64,000 bases of DNA from assembly GCA_036522835.1 (NCBI GenBank), contig DATDFB010000123.1:1-64000 (forward strand). Direction: 5' to 3'. Below are positions 57,856 through 64,000 of the stretch, in pieces (the stretch's first letter is position 1; every line of letters starts with the position of its first letter). The translations under genes and the position numbers were made by a program. The notes beneath the pieces are model-generated. The model searched no databases and was not told the DNA's origin. It worked only from the letters and a program-made list of their open reading frames with translations. This DNA comes from DATDFB01 sp036522835 (GTDB lineage Bacteria; Acidobacteriota; Thermoanaerobaculia; Gp7-AA8).

Positions 57856-59004
57856 ATGACCTTTTTCGTCCGCAAGCGCCTCGCTCTCGGGCCCATTCGA
57901 TTCGGCGTCACGCCGCGGCGGCTCGTGGATGCCATCGACGACGATCCGGAGCTGAGCACCGGGCCGGGCGGGGAATTCGTGCGCCGCAACCGCAACGCGC
58001 AAGGCTTCTTCTTCGGTGACACCACGCGCTTCGACGCGCCGTCGCTGCCGGTCGCGAAGTCGGTGTCGTCGACGCCGTTCCTGTCGTCGCTGCGAAAGGA
58101 GTGGTGGCACCTGCCGCTCATCGCCGTCGGTGCAGTCTTCGTGCTCCTCGGCCTCGCCGTCGTGGCGCGCAAGGGCGCGGCGGGCTGGGTCGAGGTCATT
58201 CTCGGACTGGCCATGATCGCCACGCCCATCGCCTTAACCGCGCAGGAGCGCAAAGTCCTTCGCGAAAAAGAGGAGCGCGAGCGCGCGGAGCGCGAAGCGG
58301 AAGAGACGCGCAACCGCGAGCTCCTCGCCGCCTACACGGGCGCGCTCGAGCGCGTGCGGCGCGAGCGCTCGCCGGAGGCGTTGGAAGCGCTGGCGCGCGA
58401 ACGCGCGGCGCTGACGCTGCCGGACGAGATCTGGGTGCCGGCCGCGCGGCGGACGGCGCTGCTCGTCGGTTTTGAGGATTTCTCGAACATCGACGGCGTC
58501 GCGCGCGCGGCGGGTCTCACCGACGACGACATCGCCGCGATCAAGGCCGACATCTACCGCACCTTCCTCTGGCACCTCCTGGCCGACGACCGCCTGGGCG
58601 AGGCGCAGGAGGCGCGCCTCTCCGAGCTCGCCCAAACGCTCGGCTACGGCGGCGACGAGCCGGCCGCCGAGCAATTCCGCCGCCTCCGCGGCGTCACGGC
58701 GAAGAACCTTCCGCAGATCGAGCAGCCGCCCGTGCCGCTGCGCTTTCAGGAGCGCGCCATCCATCAAAGCAACGGCCTCGTGATCACGAACAAGCGCCTC
58801 ATCGTCCTCGGCGGGCGAAAGCCCGTGGAGGTGCCGCTCCCGCAGCTCAACGACATCGACGTCGACGCCGACGACAACGCGCTGACGATCGACAACACCG
58901 TCACGAAGAAGCCGATCGTCGTCCGCGCCGACGACGCCATCTACACCGCCGCCCTCCTGGAGCTCGCCGCCGGTTTGAATCAGCGTCCGAGGGGATTCGC
59001 GTAG
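57856..59004 (+). CDS. Membrane protein with DUF4236-like start
   Basis: 382 residues. The N-terminus FVRKRLALGPIRFGVTPRR resembles DUF4236. Two membrane helices (WWHLPLIAVGAVFVLLGLAV and WVEVILGLAMIATPIAL), then a charged coiled coil (REKEERERAEREAEETRNRE), a helical middle, and a C-terminal beta-domain (HQSNGLVITNKRLIVLGG) that looks like a PH/short-chain-binding fold. Function unknown. Ends at a hairpin shared with the convergent gene. Confidence 0.7.
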   Translation: MTFFVRKRLALGPIRFGVTPRRLVDAIDDDPELSTGPGGEFVRRNRNAQGFFFGDTTRFDAPSLPVAKSVSSTPFLSSLRKEWWHLPLIAVGAVFVLLGLAVVARKGAAGWVEVILGLAMIATPIALTAQERKVLREKEERERAEREAEETRNRELLAAYTGALERVRRERSPEALEALARERAALTLPDEIWVPAARRTALLVGFEDFSNIDGVARAAGLTDDDIAAIKADIYRTFLWHLLADDRLGEAQEARLSELAQTLGYGGDEPAAEQFRRLRGVTAKNLPQIEQPPVPLRFQERAIHQSNGLVITNKRLIVLGGRKPVEVPLPQLNDIDVDADDNALTIDNTVTKKPIVVRADDAIYTAALLELAAGLNQRPRGFA

Positions 59005-59034
59005 TCGCAGCCGGCGTCCTCGCCGGCTGCGACT
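59003..59034. terminator. Bidirectional hairpin between convergent stop codons
   Basis: AGTCGCAGCCGGCG (59003-59016) pairs with CGCCGGCTGCGACT (59021-59034), 14-bp perfect stem with a TCCT loop. It covers the stop codons of both neighbouring genes. No T-run, so it is probably an mRNA-end protector or Rho-dependent stop. Confidence 0.65.
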
Positions 59035-61375
59035 AGTGCCCCACGTAACGTGCCGGCGCGGGGTACGGCACGTCGCCCTTGATCGCCTTCCACAGCATCC
59101 GGTTGAACACGTCGTCGTCGATCGCGTCGGCGCGGCTGAAGTCGAGCTGCGCGTGCTCCGGCGCGGGCGCCGGTTGCGCCGGCGGCTTCGGATTCTTCTC
59201 GCCGAGGTCCACCGCCGGACGCAGCGCCTTGTACTCCGTCAGGTCGGGCTGCGCGGCGAAGATCCCGCGGAGCGGCCGGCCGAAGTGGTCGAACTGCGAC
59301 AGAGAGCCGAGGCCGAGGATCTCCTCCATCGTGGCGATCACGTCCGTCGTGTTGACGAAGCGGTGGACCGTGCCGGGACGGTTGTACGCGGAGATCACAT
59401 AGAGGATGGAGCGGTGCGAGTCGACGTGGTCGGGGCCGGCCTGCGCGTCGTCCTCGAGCACGAACACCGCGGTGTCGCGCCAGAACGGCGTTGCCGAGAG
59501 GGCCTCGATCATCCGTCCGAGGGCGAGATCGTTGTCGGCCATGTAGGCGCGCGGCGTGGGCATGTCCGGCGCCGTGCCGCTGGTGTGGTCGTTCGGCAGG
59601 CGCACGATCTCCAGCGCCGGCATCGACCCGCGCTTCACGAAGTCGTGGAGCTCGCGGATCCAGACGTCGGCGCGCGTCTGGTCCGGAATCCTCATGTCGA
59701 AGCCGGGGAAGTCCGGCACCGACGTCGCGGCGAGCGCGCGCCGCGTGCCGGCGTAGGCATCCTTGTCCTGCACCACGAACTCGCCGTAGTTGCGCAGCGA
59801 GATGCCTTTGCGCACGGCCAGGTCCCACAGATATCCGGTCGACGGCGAGGCCACGTCGTCGTCATCGTCGACGACCTCGTCGCGGTTCGTCCCCTCGTAG
59901 TCGTACGTCCGCCCGCGCCGGCCGTACTGCGGCGGCACGGCTTTCTCCGTGTAGTCGCTCGTGTACGCCGCCGTCGACCAGTTGTGCCCCTGTGCGCTGA
60001 CCTCGGCGTTGACGAAGAAGCGATCGAAGAGGCCGAAGCGTGCCGCCAGGGCGCGGTGGTTCGGCGCGGAGTCGGCGCCGAAGAATTGCAACGACGCGTC
60101 GCCGTCGCCCTCCTTCACGTCGCCAAGAACCTGATCGTACGTGCGGTTCTCCTTGACGACGTAGACGACGTGTTTGAACGGCGGGTACTTCGCCGTCCCC
60201 TGGCGCGCCTTCCAGCCGTTGGCCTTCTCCACGCGCTTCGACAGCGAGGCCAGCTCCGCGCGCGGCAGCGTCGCAGAGAACGAGAGCACGGTGCCGTTGA
60301 GCTGTCCGAGCGCGTAGCCGGCCGAGTCGGGCAACAGCCGCCGATCGGGCTGCGGGCCGTCCGGATTCGGCGCGGTGCCGCGGCCCTTGGCATTGACGAC
60401 GACGACGTCGCTGCCGGCGGCGACGAGCGCCGACGGGTACCACTCCACCGGCACGCGGCCGAGGAGCGCGTACGTTTTGGCATCGAACACCGCGACCGCG
60501 TTGTTGTCCGCCTCGGCCACGAAAACACGGTCGTGCGCGATGGCCAGCGCGTTCGGCGTGCTCCCCTCTTTTGGCCCGCCCGGCGCGGCGTCGCTCAACG
60601 TCTTGATCACTTTGTTCGTGGCCGTGTCGACGACAGCGATCGTGTCCGTCGTCGCGCACGCCGCGAAGAGGCGCTTGCCGTGAATCACCAGCGCCGAGGG
60701 ATGCCGCCCCACGTCGATGCGCGCGCGCCGCGTCAGGAATCCTTTCGACGGGCGGAAGACGTCGAGCGTGCGGTCGCCCCAGCAGGAGACGTAGACGTCG
60801 CCGTTCGCCGCGACGGCGACGCCGTACGGATAGCGCTCCGTCTGCAGGCGCTGCACGATGCGGCGCGTGGCCGTGTCGATGACGTCGACCGCATCGCCCA
60901 GGTTTTCGACGGCATAGAGACGCTTGCCGTCGGGCGAGAGCGCCAGGCCGGCGGGATAGGCGCGACCGGGCTGCTTCGGATCGCGCTTCGGCGGCGCGAG
61001 CGCGATCATGCCGTCGGCGGTGGCGCGGCGGCCGCTCCAGCGGAAGACGTGCACGACGTCGTCGTTGCCGCCGCTGGCGTAGAGGGTCTTGCCGTCGGGC
61101 GCGAACGCGATGCCGAGGAACGCGGCGTTGAGCGGGAGGGTCTGCTCGACGGTGCCGGTGGCGCGGTCGACGACCTGAATCCCCTCCCCCGGCTGCCGCC
61201 ACCCGCACAGCAGCACCACCACGCGATCCCCCTCGGGCGAGAGCACGGCGGCGGTCGGGAAGTTGCCGACGGCGTGCGACGGCGCGACCGGATCGAGGGT
61301 CTTGCCGGTCGGGAGCTGCGCGGCCGCGGAGACCGCGAGGAGGAGGAGCGGGAGGAATCGGAATCGGATTCGCAT
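59033..61375 (-). CDS. Exported YncE-like propeller fused to a phosphoesterase domain
   Basis: 780 residues with signal peptide MRIRFRFLPLLLLAVSAAAQ. Residues about 30-380 form a YVTN/YncE propeller (VVDRATGTVEQTLPL, LALSPDGKRLYAVENLGDAV, VVDTATNKVIKTL). About 400-770 is an alkaline-phosphatase-superfamily phosphoesterase (KHVVYVVKENRTYDQVLGD, LPNDHTSG, LEDDAQAGPDHVDSHRS). The fusion is known in several phyla; the substrate is unknown. Divergent from an ABC permease across repeat locus H. Confidence 0.88.
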   Translation of the reverse strand: MRIRFRFLPLLLLAVSAAAQLPTGKTLDPVAPSHAVGNFPTAAVLSPEGDRVVVLLCGWRQPGEGIQVVDRATGTVEQTLPLNAAFLGIAFAPDGKTLYASGGNDDVVHVFRWSGRRATADGMIALAPPKRDPKQPGRAYPAGLALSPDGKRLYAVENLGDAVDVIDTATRRIVQRLQTERYPYGVAVAANGDVYVSCWGDRTLDVFRPSKGFLTRRARIDVGRHPSALVIHGKRLFAACATTDTIAVVDTATNKVIKTLSDAAPGGPKEGSTPNALAIAHDRVFVAEADNNAVAVFDAKTYALLGRVPVEWYPSALVAAGSDVVVVNAKGRGTAPNPDGPQPDRRLLPDSAGYALGQLNGTVLSFSATLPRAELASLSKRVEKANGWKARQGTAKYPPFKHVVYVVKENRTYDQVLGDVKEGDGDASLQFFGADSAPNHRALAARFGLFDRFFVNAEVSAQGHNWSTAAYTSDYTEKAVPPQYGRRGRTYDYEGTNRDEVVDDDDDVASPSTGYLWDLAVRKGISLRNYGEFVVQDKDAYAGTRRALAATSVPDFPGFDMRIPDQTRADVWIRELHDFVKRGSMPALEIVRLPNDHTSGTAPDMPTPRAYMADNDLALGRMIEALSATPFWRDTAVFVLEDDAQAGPDHVDSHRSILYVISAYNRPGTVHRFVNTTDVIATMEEILGLGSLSQFDHFGRPLRGIFAAQPDLTEYKALRPAVDLGEKNPKPPAQPAPAPEHAQLDFSRADAIDDDVFNRMLWKAIKGDVPYPAPARYVGH

Positions 61376-61395
61376 TGCGGGAGATGATACGTTGT

Positions 61396-61472
61396 GGTTC
61401 TTGGTTCTTAGGTTCTTAGGTTCTTAAGTTCTTAAAAACCTAAGAACCTAAGAACGTAAGAACCTAAGAACC
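61396..61472. repeat. Tandem-octamer inverted repeat, locus H (GGTTCTTA units)
   Basis: Left arm 61396-61435 has GGTTCTTA units; right arm 61437-61472 has AACCTAAG units with one AACGTAAG variant. The spacer is one or two bases, so the arms can fold into one long hairpin. It fills the divergent region between the propeller/phosphoesterase gene and the permease gene. Confidence 0.9.
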
Positions 61473-61481
61473 TGCCGACAA

Positions 61482-62723
61482 ATGATTTACGAAATTTCCG
61501 AGTCCTTCCGCATCGCCTTTCAAGTCATCCGCGCGCACAAGATGCGCTCGGTCTTGACGGCGCTTGGCGTGATCATCGGCATCGTGGCCGTCACGCTCAT
61601 GGGCTCGGCGATCTCGGGGATCGAAATCGGCTTCGAACGCAGCCTGGCCGTCATCGGCGATGACGTTTTCTACGTCGAGAAGTGGCCGTGGCACCACGTC
61701 GACGACTGGTGGAACTACCGCAACCGCCGGCGCATGGACGCGCGCTACGCGGACGAGCTGAAGCGGCTCATCGCGGCGCGGCCGAACTCGGAGCTCATCA
61801 CCGCTGTGCCGACGCTGAACACCGTCCGCAACATCCGCTATGGCGACAACGACGTCCGGGGCGTCTTCACGCAGGGGACGACCGCGGAGTTCCTGGAGAC
61901 TTCCACCGCTTCGTTCACGGAAGGGCGCTTCTTCACGGAGACGGAGTCGCGCGGCGGCGCGAACGTGTGCGTGCTCGGCTATGACGTGGCCGAGGTCTTG
62001 TTCCCGCACGAGTCGGCCCTCGGCAAGACCGTGCGCATCGACGGCAACCCGTTCCGCGTCGTTGGCGTCTACGCGAAGCAGGGGACGTTTCTGGGGCTTT
62101 TCAGTTTCGATACGTACGCGGTCGTGCCGCTGGCGGCGTTCCAGAAGGTTTTCAGCTCGCGCCTCGACACGTCGATCCGCGTGAAGATGAAGGACAAGAA
62201 CCGCATGGAGGCGGCGCGCGGCGAAGTGATCGGGGACATGCGCCGCGTCCGCGGCCTCGCGCCCGAGCAGATGGACGACTTCTCGGTCAATGCCCAGGAC
62301 GCGGTGCGCACGACGCTCGATCCGATCAAGCGCGGCATCGCCGTGGCCGGCCTCTTCGTGACCGGCCTGGCGCTCTTCGTCGGCGCCATCGGGATCATGA
62401 ACATCACCTACGTGAGCGTGAAGGAGCGCACCCGCGAGATCGGCACGCGCAAAGCGCTCGGCGCGCGGCGGCGCACGATCCTGCTGCAGTTCCTGATCGA
62501 GGCCGTGTCGATCTGCCTCATCGGCGGTCTGGCCGGCATCGCGCTCTGCTGGGCGATCTCCGCGGCCGTCGCGGCGGCGATGCCGAAGTTCCCGATGCAG
62601 TTCTCCATCACCCTGATCGTGGTCGGGCTGATCGTCTCGACGGTCACGGGCATCTTCTCCGGCCTGGCCCCGGCGGTGAGCGCGTCGCGCCTCGATCCGA
62701 TCGAAGCATTGAGGTACGAGTGA
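61482..62723 (+). CDS. MacB-like ABC transporter permease 1
   Basis: 413 residues. Standard MacB-type layout: N-terminal helix (MRSVLTALGVIIGIVAVTLM), a large periplasmic domain, three C-terminal helices around FVGAIGIMNITYVSVKERTREIGTRKALGA and the end LDPIEALRYE. Belongs to efflux or lipoprotein-type exporters. The cognate ATPase is not in the window; a second permease gene follows directly. No Shine-Dalgarno is seen beyond the repeat arm. Confidence 0.92.
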   Translation: MIYEISESFRIAFQVIRAHKMRSVLTALGVIIGIVAVTLMGSAISGIEIGFERSLAVIGDDVFYVEKWPWHHVDDWWNYRNRRRMDARYADELKRLIAARPNSELITAVPTLNTVRNIRYGDNDVRGVFTQGTTAEFLETSTASFTEGRFFTETESRGGANVCVLGYDVAEVLFPHESALGKTVRIDGNPFRVVGVYAKQGTFLGLFSFDTYAVVPLAAFQKVFSSRLDTSIRVKMKDKNRMEAARGEVIGDMRRVRGLAPEQMDDFSVNAQDAVRTTLDPIKRGIAVAGLFVTGLALFVGAIGIMNITYVSVKERTREIGTRKALGARRRTILLQFLIEAVSICLIGGLAGIALCWAISAAVAAAMPKFPMQFSITLIVVGLIVSTVTGIFSGLAPAVSASRLDPIEALRYE

Positions 62724-63949
62724 TGGGCGGCGGCGAGATCGTCCGCATGGCCATGCGAGCGCTCCGCACGAACAAGCTGCGGTCGCTGCTGACGATGCTC
62801 GGCGTGGCCATCGGCGTCTTCTCCGTGATCGGGGTGATGACGGCGCTGAGCGTGATTCAGGTCTCCATCGAGAGCGGCCTCAGTTTCCTCGGCAGCAATC
62901 TCTTCCAGTTCGCGAAGTATCCGGTCATGAGCAACGGCAACGACAACGAGAAGTACGCCAACCGGCGCAACATCTCGCTGGCCGAGGCGAACGAGTTCAA
63001 GCGGCTGATGGAAGGCCAGGCCAACGCCATCTGCTTCAAGGTCTTCGACGGCGGCAAACCGGCGGCGTACGACCGGAAGAAGCTCCAGGGGCTGACGCTC
63101 ATCGGCACGAACGAGAACTTCCTGATCGCGAACTCCTTCACCATCGCGTACGGGCGGAATCTGTCGGCCGAGGACGTCGATCTGGCGCGCTCCGTGGTCG
63201 TGGTGGGGAAGGACGTCGAGAAGAAGCTCTTCCCGAATCAGACGCCGATCGGCAAGACCATCAAGATCAACGACAAGCCGTACCAGATCGTCGGCGTGCT
63301 GGAGTCGAAGGGGCAGGCCTTCGGCCAAAGCGACGACCGCAACATGCTTGTGCCGATCACGAAGTACTTCGCGGACTTCGGCTGGACGAACCGCACGGTC
63401 AACATCGCCATCCAGGCCACGTCGCAGCAGACGTACAACCAGACCTTCGACAAGGCCATCACCGCCATGCGCGTGGCTCGGGGGCTGAAGCTCGGCCAGG
63501 ACAACGACTTCGAGATTTACTCGAACGACACGCTGGTCGGCGCCTTCCACCAGGTTGCGGACGTGATCAGCGCCGGCGCGTTGGTGGTGAGCGCGATCGC
63601 GCTGCTCGCCGCCGGCATCGGGATCATGAACATCATGCTGGTGAGCGTGACCGAGCGGACGCGCGAGATCGGGCTGCGCAAGGCCATCGGCGCGCGCAAG
63701 AAGGACATCGTGCGGCAGTTCCTCCTCGAGGCCATCGTCTTGTCGGAGATGGGCGGCCTGGCCGGCATCCTCGGCGGCGTCCTGGGCGGCAACGGCATCG
63801 CCCTGTGGCTCTCGATCCCGATGGTGTTCCCGTGGTTCTGGACGGTGACGGGCCTCGTCGTCTGCTCCCTGATCGGCATCAGCTTCGGCTGGTTCCCGGC
63901 CTGGAAGGCCGCGCAACTGCACCCGATCGAGGCGCTGCGGTACGAATGA
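62723..63949 (+). CDS. MacB-like ABC transporter permease 2
   Basis: 408 residues from ATG 62723, whose first base is the last base of the previous TGA; GTG 62720 is an alternative. Same layout: KLRSLLTMLGVAIGVFSVIG, a periplasmic domain, IGIMNIMLVSVTERTREIGL, ending LHPIEALRYE. Similar to permease 1 but clearly diverged, so the two probably form a heterodimer with an ATPase encoded elsewhere. Its stop overlaps the next start (ATGA). Confidence 0.92.
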   Translation: MGGGEIVRMAMRALRTNKLRSLLTMLGVAIGVFSVIGVMTALSVIQVSIESGLSFLGSNLFQFAKYPVMSNGNDNEKYANRRNISLAEANEFKRLMEGQANAICFKVFDGGKPAAYDRKKLQGLTLIGTNENFLIANSFTIAYGRNLSAEDVDLARSVVVVGKDVEKKLFPNQTPIGKTIKINDKPYQIVGVLESKGQAFGQSDDRNMLVPITKYFADFGWTNRTVNIAIQATSQQTYNQTFDKAITAMRVARGLKLGQDNDFEIYSNDTLVGAFHQVADVISAGALVVSAIALLAAGIGIMNIMLVSVTERTREIGLRKAIGARKKDIVRQFLLEAIVLSEMGGLAGILGGVLGGNGIALWLSIPMVFPWFWTVTGLVVCSLIGISFGWFPAWKAAQLHPIEALRYE

Positions 63950-64000
63950 AGGTGGCGGTCGTCGGTGGAGGCATCGTCGGCCTCGCCACGGCCCACGAGC
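63946..64000 (+). CDS. FAD-dependent oxidoreductase, N-terminus only
   Basis: The first 18 codons, MKVAVVGGGIVGLATAHE, show the FAD-binding GxGxxG loop. The start closely resembles L-2-hydroxyglutarate oxidase (LhgO) and related DAO-family enzymes, but the rest lies outside the window. Coupled to permease 2 by ATGA. Confidence 0.7.
   Translation, partial: MKVAVVGGGIVGLATAHE

Noticed and set aside
61482..63949. Complete MacAB efflux operon
   Set aside because: Only permease-type proteins are present. Neither an ABC ATPase domain nor a MacA-like adaptor is encoded in the window.

Overview
The window is a GC-rich bacterial chromosome segment, most likely from an Acidobacteriota (inference). 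The best markers are a TIGR03436-type 'VWFA-related Acidobacterial' protein (15044-16654), large Ser/Thr-kinase/TPR proteins, an MglA-like GTPase, caa3-type oxidase genes and MacB-like permease pairs. Genes are packed tightly. ATGA or GTGA stop/start overlaps are very common, so many clusters are translationally coupled operons. No phage, insertion sequence, CRISPR array or plasmid backbone was seen.

Layout. 1-3230: a truncated membrane sensor, a cupredoxin-like protein, a possible structured RNA with its own terminator, glyoxalase-fold and DinB proteins, a zinc-ribbon protein and tRNA-Leu(UAA). 3232-10590: an acyl-CoA dehydrogenase, then a sigma factor translationally coupled to a zinc-finger/TM/TPR/CHAT-protease fusion. 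Two unrecognised proteins and a decayed phosphoesterase lie around that pair. 10732-16654: exported proteins, an operon of M61 peptidase, membrane protein and lasso-B2-type transglutaminase fold, and the VWFA protein. 16658-24498: a 1761-residue kinase/ATPase/TPR/GAF/sigma-54-activator fusion divergent from a kinase-TM-TPR protein. 24512-33137: NAD, threonine and Smr genes, an MglA GTPase, vapBC-like toxin-antitoxin, an SGNH hydrolase and an ABC exporter. 33148-41588: BipA, a thiaminase-I-like lipoprotein, a gutted metallophosphoesterase, a GT-C glycosyltransferase, a sirtuin, a Calx-beta protein and a dihaem cytochrome. 41589-48528: a damaged small operon with a strong promoter, an S9 peptidase, a ZIP transporter, a CsgG-like protein, two single-domain receivers, an FNT channel and a 21-bp minisatellite. 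48634-57731: a nine-gene run from a lanthanide-type PQQ alcohol dehydrogenase through cytochromes to a caa3 oxidase and a beta-propeller. 57856-64000: a DUF4236-like protein, a YncE/phosphoesterase fusion, two MacB-like permeases and the start of an FAD oxidoreductase.

The most unusual signal is repeat biology. Six complete loci carry an inverted repeat whose arms are built of 7-8 nt tandem units. The unit sequence differs at almost every locus. One such repeat forms the signal-peptide region of a gene, and a related single arm lies inside another gene. Two further palindrome families lie in frame inside membrane-protein genes, one of them at the junction of a COX I/COX III fusion. A third element of about 194 bp has 15-bp terminal inverted repeats and reads into a gene's 3' end.
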